From assembly GCF_018141425.1 (NCBI RefSeq), contig NZ_CP058561.1, forward strand, positions 3,906,001 to 3,970,000: a stretch of DNA of 64,000 nucleotides, read 5' to 3'. Positions 1-9,300 of this stretch are shown one piece after another (the stretch's first letter is position 1; each line of letters opens with the position of its first letter). A model generated the notes under the pieces. It did not search any database, had not been told where the DNA came from, and worked only from the letters and a program-made list of their open reading frames with translations. Both the position numbers and the translations under genes were made by a program. This DNA is from Vallitalea guaymasensis. GTDB lineage: Bacteria; Bacillota; Clostridia; Lachnospirales; Vallitaleaceae.

Positions 1-1
1 T

Positions 2-538
2 ATGAAGTGTGAAAGTCTATTGAAAAACATCAGTATGGTGTTTCAAAATGTATATTTGTTCCACGATACAATCTATAACAATATTAAGTTCGGTAATCCT
101 AGTGCAGGTAAAAAAGATATCATAAAAGCAGCTAAAAAAGCTAGATGCCATGATTTTATCATGAGTCTACCAGATAAATATGACACAATTATAGGGGATG
201 CCGGTTCAACATTATCAGGTGGAGAGAAACAAAGGATTTCTATTGCTAGGGCCATATTGAAAGATGCTCCTATAGTAATCTTAGATGAAGCTACTGCAAG
301 TGTCGATCCTGAAAATGAATATGAGATTCAGAGGGCGATAAGTTCACTTGTAGAAGGGAAAACCATGATAACAATAGCACACAGACTAGCTACTATCCAA
401 AATGCAGATCAGATATTAGTTGTAGATAATGGCGAAATAGTACAAAAAGGAAGTCATGACAAGTTATTGGATGAGGAAGGTATCTATAAGAATTTCTTAT
501 CCATACGTGAGAAAGCTGAAGGATGGAGTATAGTATAG
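2..538 (+). CDS. ABC transporter, C-terminal ATP-binding part (cut by window edge)
   Basis: This is the C-terminal part of an ABC transporter; the open frame runs off the left edge, so the first Met seen is not the start. Visible are the Q-loop (VFQN), the signature LSGGEKQR, Walker B (IVILDEAT) and the H-loop (AHR). Walker A and any membrane domain lie upstream, outside the window. The ending style (VVDNGEIVQKGSHDKLL) is that of fused permease-ATPase half-transporters such as the YbtP/YbtQ (Irp6/Irp7) pair of yersiniabactin loci. It is followed after 16 bp by an ECF transporter and then by the NRPS genes. I infer a role in uptake or export of the metallophore. Function as an ABC ATPase is certain; substrate and direction are inferred. 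Confidence 0.85.
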   Translation: MKCESLLKNISMVFQNVYLFHDTIYNNIKFGNPSAGKKDIIKAAKKARCHDFIMSLPDKYDTIIGDAGSTLSGGEKQRISIARAILKDAPIVILDEATASVDPENEYEIQRAISSLVEGKTMITIAHRLATIQNADQILVVDNGEIVQKGSHDKLLDEEGIYKNFLSIREKAEGWSIV

Positions 539-554
539 ATGAAGGATAGATACA

Positions 555-1280
555 ATGAATAGAATGGACTTTAAAACATCAAAACCCGATCCTCGTGTAT
601 TAATATTTTTGGTTATAGTGGTATCTGTATTAAGTTGTATGCTTTTTCAACTGGCTATGGTATATGTATTGTTTCTTATTTTAGACATATTGATGTTTAG
701 TCAGAAGATGAAGAAAAAAGCCATCCATTTTTTTGTGGCTTATAATATATTAATTATTGCTAGAAGAGCTTTAACCCTTATACCAACCTATTCTATAAGT
801 ATGGTTATATCAATGATAATTATTTTGCTGCTGCATGTAATACCTATATATATAGTTTGTTTCATCATGTTCAATAAGAACTATATGAATGAGATGATAA
901 CTGCTCTAGAACATATGAAAATACCTAAGACATTTATTATTCCACTAGCTGTGGTGTATAGATATGCACCTACAATTACAGAAGAAATAAGTCTGGTCAG
1001 GATCAGTCTTAAAATGAGAGGGTTAAATACTTCTTTTATAGGATTTATAATGCACCCAATGAAAATGATTGAAAATTTTATGATGCCTTTATTAATAAGA
1101 AGTGCAAAAATAGCTGACGAGTTGTCAGCGGCTACACTTTGCAAGGGATTAGACCTTGATAATAATAGAACTTGCACCACAAAAGTGAGATTTCAACTTG
1201 TTGACGGGTGTTATTGTATTGCTTTTATATGTATAGCGGTTTTAATTATTTTTATTGACAAGAATTATATATTATTGTGA
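555..1280 (+). CDS. ECF transporter transmembrane component EcfT (CbiQ family)
   Basis: This 241-residue, very hydrophobic protein has about five membrane segments and the size of EcfT/CbiQ proteins. In energy-coupling factor transporters EcfT links the S component to the two ATPases through short Ala-Arg-Gly type motifs. Here the corresponding cytoplasmic positions read MRG (in SLKMRGLN) and CKG (in LCKGLD), degenerate but in the right place in the C-terminal third. The ATG at 555 is preceded by GAAGGA. The next gene encodes the paired ATPase and the one after that the S component, giving a complete dedicated (group I type) ECF transporter. Its place inside the NRPS operon suggests that it handles the metal chelate or a precursor; that is inference. 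Confidence 0.85.
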   Translation: MNRMDFKTSKPDPRVLIFLVIVVSVLSCMLFQLAMVYVLFLILDILMFSQKMKKKAIHFFVAYNILIIARRALTLIPTYSISMVISMIIILLLHVIPIYIVCFIMFNKNYMNEMITALEHMKIPKTFIIPLAVVYRYAPTITEEISLVRISLKMRGLNTSFIGFIMHPMKMIENFMMPLLIRSAKIADELSAATLCKGLDLDNNRTCTTKVRFQLVDGCYCIAFICIAVLIIFIDKNYILL

Positions 1281-1311
1281 TTGATAATAATGAATTATTA
1301 AGGAGTATATT

Positions 1312-2805
1312 ATGTTGGAAAAGAACCAGACAGTTATTGACTACAGACATTTATATTTTAAATACGAAGGAAGCGATGAACAAGCATTATCAGATATTAA
1401 TCTTTCTATAAAAAAAGGAGAATTTATTGTACTTACAGGAAAAAGCGGGTGTGGAAAAACTACTTTAACAAGATGTGTCAATGGATTAATTCCTAATTTC
1501 TATAATGGAGAATTTAGGGGGAAAGCTAAGGTCAAGAACTATGATTTAAGCAAAGATGGAATAAGAGAGATTTCACGTGAGGTAGGGTCTGTCTTTCAAG
1601 ACCCCCGTTCACAATTTTTTACTCTACATGTAAAGACTGAAATTCCATTTTCAAGTGAGAATTATGGAATTGATTCTGAAATCATTCAAGAGAATATAAT
1701 AAAATCTGTTGAAGACCTTAAGCTTAATAAACTAATAGATAAACAGCTTTTAAACTTATCCAGCGGAGAAAAACAAAAGATTGCTGTTGCTTCTGTATAT
1801 ACTCTTGGAGCGTTGATATATGTGTTGGATGAACCGTCCTCTAATCTGGATTCTGAGGGAACAAAACAACTAGGTGAAGTACTAAGAAAATTAAAAGAAA
1901 AGGGTCACACAATCATAATATCAGAGCATAGACTCAATTATCTAAAAGACCTGGCGGATAGAGTTGTGTATATGGAAAATGGGGGTATAAAAGAAATAAT
2001 AGATGGAAAAGATTTTGTAAAAAAATCCTCCCTTTGGCTTGATAAAAAAGATCTGAGACAATTATATATAAGTCCTATAGAGTTAATAAAATACGATAGA
2101 AACTCCAAATCAATCAGAGCTAATCCTCTATTGAAAGTTGATAATTTATCTTTTAGATATAGAGGAGGAAAGTATATCTTTGACAATGTTTCATTTGATT
2201 CATATGGTGGAGACGTAATAGGTATACTTGGGAAAAATGGAGTTGGTAAAAGTACTTTATTAAAAGTATTGATGGGACTTGAAAAACCTAATAAAGGTGA
2301 AATATATATAGATGCAAAGAAAGCATCAAAACGTGTACGAATCAAGAATTCAACTTATGTCATGCAGGACGTAGATTACCAACTGTTTGCTCCTAGTGTC
2401 CTGGAGGAAATGATTATTGGATTGCCAGATTCTAAAGAGATAAGGGACAAAGCAAAAGAATATCTTAGTTATTTTAATCTGGAAAAATATATTGAAAGAC
2501 ATCCAGCCTCTCTTTCTGGCGGTCAAAAACAAAGATTAGCTATAGCCATGGCTTGTATGAAAGATTCTAGGTTACTATTTTTTGATGAACCTACAAGTGG
2601 ATTAGATGCTGCTAACATGAAACAAGTCAGTAGTGCAATAAGGAAAATATCGAATAATAATAGATGTATCTTTGTGATTACCCATGATGAAGAATTTGCT
2701 AATCTTACATTCAATACGGTATTAAAATTCAATGATGATAAAACAATCAATTATTTTAATATAAATAAAGAAAAAAATAATTATAAAAAGGAGAATTTAG
2801 CATGA
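1312..2805 (+). CDS. fused ECF ATPase (EcfA1-EcfA2)
   Basis: This 497-residue protein carries two ABC ATPase domains in tandem, so it supplies both nucleotide-binding subunits of an ECF transporter in one chain. Domain 1 (about residues 8-235) has Walker A GKSGCGKTTL, signature LSSGEKQK and Walker B YVLDEPSS. Domain 2 (about 270-480) has Walker A GKNGVGKSTLL, signature LSGGQKQR and Walker B LFFDEPTSG, with the H-loop THDEE. An AAGGAG-type ribosome site precedes the ATG. The stop overlaps the start of the S-component gene by four bases (ATGA), indicating translational coupling. Fused EcfA proteins are well known in Firmicutes. The substrate is set by the S component, not by this protein. Confidence 0.9.
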   Translation: MLEKNQTVIDYRHLYFKYEGSDEQALSDINLSIKKGEFIVLTGKSGCGKTTLTRCVNGLIPNFYNGEFRGKAKVKNYDLSKDGIREISREVGSVFQDPRSQFFTLHVKTEIPFSSENYGIDSEIIQENIIKSVEDLKLNKLIDKQLLNLSSGEKQKIAVASVYTLGALIYVLDEPSSNLDSEGTKQLGEVLRKLKEKGHTIIISEHRLNYLKDLADRVVYMENGGIKEIIDGKDFVKKSSLWLDKKDLRQLYISPIELIKYDRNSKSIRANPLLKVDNLSFRYRGGKYIFDNVSFDSYGGDVIGILGKNGVGKSTLLKVLMGLEKPNKGEIYIDAKKASKRVRIKNSTYVMQDVDYQLFAPSVLEEMIIGLPDSKEIRDKAKEYLSYFNLEKYIERHPASLSGGQKQRLAIAMACMKDSRLLFFDEPTSGLDAANMKQVSSAIRKISNNNRCIFVITHDEEFANLTFNTVLKFNDDKTINYFNINKEKNNYKKENLA

Positions 2806-3404
2806 ATAATACCCAAAAGAACAGTAAAGTAAAAGATCTAATAACAATAGGGATATTTAATGCTCTACTCATAGTAGTGTTTGGAGCTATAGCTTGTACA
2901 ATAGGATTTTTCCCACCTATATTGATTGTATTGCCATTGATCCTATCAACAATTGGTGGATTGATTTTTATGTTGATGATAACGAAAGCACCTATGAGAG
3001 GGATATTTATAATTAGCAGTGCACTATTAGGACTTGTGCTTTTTAATATGGCACCTGGCGGCAGTATGTTTATAACTACATTGGCAGGCGGAATAATTGG
3101 AGAGATAATCTATAACGTTCTAGGTAGAAAAAAATTCATATCTATTGCCTTAGGATATGCATCTTATATGTTAGGATTGGCACTTGGTGAATATTATCCT
3201 TTCATATATATGCAGGAAGAATATATTGAGTTATATGCTAAAAAAGGCAGTCAATCTTTACCAGTCGCACAAAAATGCATAGAGATAATGACCCCAGAAT
3301 TAATGATAATATTAAGTATCTTAACAATAATCACATCTGTATTAGGTTGTCTATGGGGAAGAAAGATGTTACATAAGCATTTTCTAAAAGCAGGTATTGC
3401 ATAA
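2802..3404 (+). CDS. ECF transporter S component, MptD-like family
   Basis: This 200-residue integral membrane protein has about five or six hydrophobic segments and overlaps the EcfA gene by an ATGA. Length, position and style (short polar N-terminus, then LITIGIFNALLIVVFGAI) match the ECF substrate-binding (S) components annotated as the MptD/Trep_Strep family. The family assignment is from recognition, not a search. S components bind the substrate within the membrane and are powered by EcfT and EcfA. The substrate of this family is not firmly established. Its location directly before the reductase and NRPS genes argues for recognition of the small hydrophobic siderophore or its metal complex. 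Confidence 0.75.
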   Translation: MNNTQKNSKVKDLITIGIFNALLIVVFGAIACTIGFFPPILIVLPLILSTIGGLIFMLMITKAPMRGIFIISSALLGLVLFNMAPGGSMFITTLAGGIIGEIIYNVLGRKKFISIALGYASYMLGLALGEYYPFIYMQEEYIELYAKKGSQSLPVAQKCIEIMTPELMIILSILTIITSVLGCLWGRKMLHKHFLKAGIA

Positions 3405-3432
3405 CAATTATCTAAAATAGGAAGGAGTCAAT

Positions 3433-5601
3433 ATGCACCAGACAAAAGTAATAAAAACAATAGTGTGTGGAGTAGGATTCGGACAATTTTATTTGGAAGC
3501 ATTACAACTTATAAAAGATGAAGTAAAGTTGATTGGTATTTTATCTAATGGTAGTGAGAAATCAAAAGAATGTGCCAAGTATTATGGAGTTGATTTATAT
3601 ACAGATATAAAAGAGATTCCTAGTGATATTGACTTAGCATGTATTGTTGTAAAATCTGAAATCATGGGTGGTCAAGGTGTTGATTTAGCAATAGAATTTC
3701 TACAGAGAAAAATAAATGTAATTCTTGAACACCCTGTTTGCCATAAGAATATAGCAAAGTGCATGAAAACTGCTAAAGAACATAATGTATTTTTCAAAGT
3801 TGGAGATTTGTATGCAAATCTTCCTTCTGTGAAAAAATACATGGATTGTACAAAAGAACTCTTTAAAATACAGAAACCCCAGTATATAGAGATACAATGC
3901 TCCACAAGAGTTCTTTTTCCAATGGTACATATCCTATCTAAACTATTACCAAGCATAAGTCCTATAAAAGTTGTTTGTTGCACCAAAGGATTAGGTATAT
4001 ATCAGATAATATCAGGAACCATAGGTAAAATACCTTTTCTATTAAAGGCAAATAATGAACTTAATGTAAATGAGCCAGATAGCTACATAAGAGAATTCCA
4101 TAGATTCTCCATAGACGTTCAAGGTGGGAGATTAACACTTACTGATACTCATGGTCCTGTTATATGGCAGCCCATTCTGAAATTGCCTACTCTGGATATA
4201 GAACCAAAGGATAGGTTTACAAAATATCCTAGGGAGCTTTTGAATGAAAGCACTCATATTATTGGAGATGAAAAAACTCCTTCATATGATGTGATACTAT
4301 CTGAGTTATGGCCAAAAGCCATAGCAGAAGATATACAGGAAATGAGAAGCATGATTTTGGGTGAATCAGAAAAGAAATATGATTTGTGTAATATGCAGCA
4401 AATGATTCTATATGCAAAACAATGGCAGCAGTTAACAAAAGAATTAGGGTATCCAGAGTTAAACCACCAAAGTAGCAATGAATGGGTTGACCCATACATA
4501 TTTGAAAATACGGATAGTGAATCTACGAATAGAGTCACAGAAAAGGATATTATCAATTACATAGACAGCTTGGATGAAGCATCTATAATATCTATGTTGT
4601 ATACATTACAGTCATACAACGCTTTATTGCCCAATGTTCATTATACAGAAGAAGATATACTAACTCTGATCAAGATGTCACCAAAATATAATAAGGTGAT
4701 AAAAAGATGGTTAAGAGTATTGCATGATAAAAAATATGTTGATGTAATTAACAATGAATTCATCTATAGGAATAATAGAATAACCAAGAATGATATGGAA
4801 AATTATTGGAAAAATGTTAATTATATATCAAGTAATAAAATATGCCCTAAACTGGTTGTAGATTATTTTGAAAGCAATGCAAATAATCTTGCCCAGTTTC
4901 TGAATGATGAGATGAATCCGACTTTTTTATTATTTCCCAAAGGCCGTATGGATTATGCTGATGCATTATATAGTGAAACAATAATAGCCAAATATCTAAA
5001 TGGGAAAATAGCAAAAAAAGTAATGGAAATTATGGATGGTAAGAAAGATACTATTAATATTTTGGAAGTAGGAGCAGGAACGGGAGCAACTTCCAAGGTA
5101 GTACTTGAGGAAATGAGTAAAAGGAATAATAATAGTTTCTTCTATCAATTCACTGATATATCTAATTATTTTATTTCTAATGCAAAAAAATATTTCAGCA
5201 GTTATTGCAATATGGATTATCAAGTTATTGATATAGATACTGATTTAAAAGAACAAGGAATCAATATTGGAAGTAAGGATATTATAATAGCCAATGGTGT
5301 TCTCAACAATGTTCGTAATATGAAATACACACTTAATAACTTCCAAAGAACCATGAGAAAAGGCGGTTACTTATTGATAATAGAACCAACAAAAGAATTT
5401 GTTGAAATGCTCATATCACAAGTATTCATGATGGAATCACCAAATGATGATAGAAATAATACGAAAACAACATTCTTGACTGTTAAACAGTGGAGAAGCA
5501 TCTTAGAGGAAAATAATTTTCTGATTGAAGATGTTTTGCCGAATGATGATAATGTTCTAAAACATTTTGGTCAAAATCTATTTATAGTTAAAAAGGAGTA
5601 A
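3433..5601 (+). CDS. thiazolinyl-imide reductase fused to a SAM methyltransferase
   Basis: This is a 722-residue bifunctional tailoring protein. Residues 1 to about 350 form a Gfo/Idh-type NAD(P)-dependent reductase of the Irp3/PchG kind. The Rossmann motif is GVGFG (residues 13-17), followed by a LEHP segment typical of thiazolinyl-imide reductases, which reduce one thiazoline to thiazolidine on the carrier protein. Residues from about 360 to 722 form an NRPS/PKS-type methyltransferase with an intact SAM motif I (LEVGAGTGATS, residues 544-554) and the later FTDIS and KGGYLLIIEPT segments. Irp3 and PchG are about 350-365 residues and lack this extension. In pyochelin and yersiniabactin synthetases the equivalent methyltransferase is embedded in an A domain; here it is attached to the reductase. 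It is likely to methylate a thiazolidine nitrogen or an alpha carbon. The pairing may couple reduction with N-methylation, as in the last steps of pyochelin synthesis. Confidence 0.85.
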   Translation: MHQTKVIKTIVCGVGFGQFYLEALQLIKDEVKLIGILSNGSEKSKECAKYYGVDLYTDIKEIPSDIDLACIVVKSEIMGGQGVDLAIEFLQRKINVILEHPVCHKNIAKCMKTAKEHNVFFKVGDLYANLPSVKKYMDCTKELFKIQKPQYIEIQCSTRVLFPMVHILSKLLPSISPIKVVCCTKGLGIYQIISGTIGKIPFLLKANNELNVNEPDSYIREFHRFSIDVQGGRLTLTDTHGPVIWQPILKLPTLDIEPKDRFTKYPRELLNESTHIIGDEKTPSYDVILSELWPKAIAEDIQEMRSMILGESEKKYDLCNMQQMILYAKQWQQLTKELGYPELNHQSSNEWVDPYIFENTDSESTNRVTEKDIINYIDSLDEASIISMLYTLQSYNALLPNVHYTEEDILTLIKMSPKYNKVIKRWLRVLHDKKYVDVINNEFIYRNNRITKNDMENYWKNVNYISSNKICPKLVVDYFESNANNLAQFLNDEMNPTFLLFPKGRMDYADALYSETIIAKYLNGKIAKKVMEIMDGKKDTINILEVGAGTGATSKVVLEEMSKRNNNSFFYQFTDISNYFISNAKKYFSSYCNMDYQVIDIDTDLKEQGINIGSKDIIIANGVLNNVRNMKYTLNNFQRTMRKGGYLLIIEPTKEFVEMLISQVFMMESPNDDRNNTKTTFLTVKQWRSILEENNFLIEDVLPNDDNVLKHFGQNLFIVKKE

Positions 5602-5603
5602 AT

Positions 5604-6305
5604 ATGTTAAAAATTAATCAATTACAATGCAAAGTCACAGATTTACAAAAAGCTGTAAATGACTTTAAAGAATTAGGATTTACTGTTTGCTGGGGAGCTG
5701 ATCCAGAGCGGGCAAGTAATGCATTCATATATTTTGAGAATGGACCTGTCATTGAACTTTTTTTAATGCCTGATATAGCTTATTACGCTGCATCAGTTTT
5801 TGGTGTTTTTTATGGAAGCAGTGCAAAAAGACGCTGGAAATATTGGTGTAGATCAAATGAAGGCTGGTGCGATTTTAACTTGAAAAGTGATAATGAAGCA
5901 GCATCCTTAGAAAATATAGGTAATATTAGAAATCACGTAAAAAATAAGAATATTTCAGTATCAAGAGTTATTAAAGGTCATAGAACACAGCCAGACGGAC
6001 AAAAATTAAAATTCGGATATTTTGTTACAGACCCAGTTGAATTACCTTTTATAACTTCCGATTATCACATAAAGAATACCATTAAAAAAGTTAAGCACAA
6101 AAATGGTGCAAAAGAAATTGAATGGGTCAAAGTTGGAGTTAATGATAAAAACAGAGATAAATTAGAATTGTTGACTGGTGATGATAAGAAAATAATATTA
6201 GTGCCTTCTGAACATACGAACATAATTGAAATAGGAATTAAAGGGATTAAGAATAAATTGGATGGTAATAGATTGCATGGAGCAAAAATAGTTTCGTTAG
6301 ATTAA
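5604..6305 (+). CDS. VOC (glyoxalase/bleomycin-resistance fold) family protein
   Basis: This 233-residue protein begins with a betaalphabetabetabeta-type VOC module (KINQLQCKVTDLQKAVNDFK, then an ENGPVIELFL strand), with a second, weaker half towards residue 220. VOC proteins include metal-dependent isomerases and dioxygenases, and also metal-free ligand-binding resistance proteins. The gene lies two bases after the reductase-methyltransferase gene and 14 bp before the NRPS gene, so it is co-transcribed with the assembly line. It may be a tailoring enzyme acting on the aryl ring or thiazoline, or it may bind and sequester the product. I cannot assign metal ligands with certainty, and no function is established. 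Confidence 0.6.
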   Translation: MLKINQLQCKVTDLQKAVNDFKELGFTVCWGADPERASNAFIYFENGPVIELFLMPDIAYYAASVFGVFYGSSAKRRWKYWCRSNEGWCDFNLKSDNEAASLENIGNIRNHVKNKNISVSRVIKGHRTQPDGQKLKFGYFVTDPVELPFITSDYHIKNTIKKVKHKNGAKEIEWVKVGVNDKNRDKLELLTGDDKKIILVPSEHTNIIEIGIKGIKNKLDGNRLHGAKIVSLD

Positions 6306-6319
6306 CAGGAGGAATATAT

Positions 6320-9300
6320 ATGGAAATAAGTATAGAAAAGTTTTTAGAAGATTTATATGTAAAAGGTATTTCTCTTTGGATGGAAGATGATAAATTACAC
6401 TTCAAAGCTCCAAAGGGCAGTATCAGCAAAGATGAATTAAATATGTTAAAAGAGAATAAGGAAAAGATAATAGATATACTAACAGAAAATGAGACCATAA
6501 AAATAGTTCCTGACATAAAGTCAAGGTATGAGCCCTTTCCTTGTACTGATATACAATCTGCATATCTGTTAGGACGTAGTGATAGTTTTGAATATGGTGG
6601 AGTGGCATGCCATATATATCTGGAATTGGAATATGATCAATTAGAACCGAAGAAGACAGAAGAAATATGGAATAGATTGATTGAACGGCATGATATGTTA
6701 CGTGTGAAATTTGATAAAAGTGGTAATCAATACATTCAGAAAGAAGTAGATGATTTTGAAATAATCTATAACGATTATAGTGGACAAGATGAAAGTGTGC
6801 TTACAGAAAAAATGAATGAAATACGGCAAAACATGGGTAATAGGGTATACGATATTGAGAAATGGCCATTATTCGATATACAACTTACTAAGACTAACAA
6901 TAAATACATAATGCATTTCTCTATTGAATTCATAATAGCAGATTGGACAAGCATTAGATTGTTGTTGAATGAATTTGATATATTGAATAGGAATATAGAT
7001 GAAGAACTTCCTAAATTAGAGCTCACATTCAGAGATTATATATTAGCTGCCGACAAGCTAAAAAAATCAAAACAGTATATTGAAGATAAAAATTATTGGA
7101 TGCAAAGAGTAGATACTCTACCTTCAGCACCTAAATTACCAATATTGGTTAATGAGAAAAATGAAAAAGTAAAGTTCGAGAGACATACTTTACATATAAA
7201 ACAAGATAAATGGAATATATTAAAAGACTTTGTAAAGAAAAAAGGATTGACACCTACAGCAACTGTTTTAACTGCATTTGCACTCATAATAGAAAGATGG
7301 AGTACGGAAAGTAGATTCTGTCTTAATCTTACATTGTTGAATAGAATGCCTATACACCCACAAGTCAATGATATTGTTGGTGATTTTACAACTATCAACT
7401 TATTGGAAATTAACCTTAATGACATCAAGACATTTATAGAATACGCAAAGGACATTCAAAAACGTTTATTCGATGACTTAGACCACAAATTATTTTCAGG
7501 AGTAGAAGTAATTAGAGAATTAGCAAGGAGACATAGCAATAAAGAACTGATGCCCATCATTTTTACTAGTGCCATAGGAAGTGAATCCACTAATGTAGCT
7601 TCATCCAAAATAGAGGTTAATGAAAATGGTATTTCACAAACGCCACAGGTATTCATTGATTGTCAAGCTATGGATGATGAGAATGGGCTTAGAATAAATT
7701 GGGATGTGAGGGATAAGATATTCCCCCAAAACATGATTAAGGATATGTTTAATTCTTTTGAAGAATTATTGAATAGATTAATAGAAATGAAAGAAACCTG
7801 GAATGAAAAAGATATTGTGAAACTTCCATTATGGCAGCAAAACGAAAGAAAAATTGTTAATGATACATCCAAGATTTTGCCAGATAAATTACTGCACCAG
7901 CAAATATTTGAACAAGCAGAATTAACACCGGATAATATAGCTGTCAAAGATGGAAATAATTCAATAACCTATAGAGAGTTAATAAGATTAAGCGATACTA
8001 TATCAGCTTATCTATTAGACGCAGGTTGTAAACCACAGGACAAGATAGCTATAGTAATGGAAAAATCCATTTATCAAGTAGCAAGTGTCCTAGGGATATT
8101 GAATATTGGAGGTATCTATGTACCAATATCCAATAAACAACCTGTATCAAGGATTGAATCAATAATTGAACAATCATCTTCTGACATTGTACTTATGACG
8201 TCATCGTCAAGTATAAAAATAGATGATAACTATAAAGTTATTGAAGTTGATAAATTAGAACCTAGGAATGAAGAGTTTAATAGATTTACAGGTGATTCAA
8301 ATAACACAGCATACATTATATTTACTTCTGGCTCTACAGGTGTGCCAAAAGGTGTTACTATCAGTCATAAAGCTGCCCTGAATACTATAAATGATATAAA
8401 TGATAGATTCAAGGTTACCAGCGATGATTCTATTATAGGAATATCAAAACTTAGCTTTGATTTATCTGTTTATGATATTTTCGGGTTATTAAGTGTTGGA
8501 GGAAAGATAATATATCCTATGGATAGTAAATTAAATGATCCTTCTTATTGGTACTCATTAATATCAGAAAATAATATAACTATGTGGAATACTGTTCCTG
8601 CGATTATGGAGATGCTGGTTAATTACTTGGAAGTATCTAATTATAGCCTCGATTCTATGGAAAAAATATTTTTATCTGGAGATTGGATCGGTGTAAATCT
8701 ACCAGATAGAATTAAAAATAAAATGCCTAATGCAGATATCATATGTATGGGTGGTGCTACAGAAGCTTCCATATGGTCAATATACCACGTATATGACGAT
8801 AGTGATAAATCTTATAAAAGTATACCATATGGCAGACCTCTAGCTAACCAACAATTTAAAGTTTTTGATTCTATGCTAAGAGATTGTCCTGTATTAGTTG
8901 AAGGAGAACTAGGAATCATGGGACAAGGTTTATCAAAAGGATACCTAGGGCAGAAAGAGATAACTGCCAATAGTTTCATAATACATGAAAAAGATAAAAT
9001 ATATCGTACTGGCGATTATGGTAGATACCTTCCTGGCGGAGAAATTGAATTCTTAGGACGAAAAGATGCTCAAGTCAAGATTAGAGGACATAGAATTGAA
9101 TTAGGAGAAATTGAATCGGCTTTGAATAGACATGAGAAGGTTAAATCAGCGGTTGTAATAGTTGGTACAGAGAACAAAAATCAATTATATGGATTTGTCA
9201 TGCTGGACGATAATCAAAAATCACCGAAAGTCACAGAAGATGAGTTAAAAGAATACTTAGCTTCATATATACCTGAGTATATGATACCAACTTCTATTTC

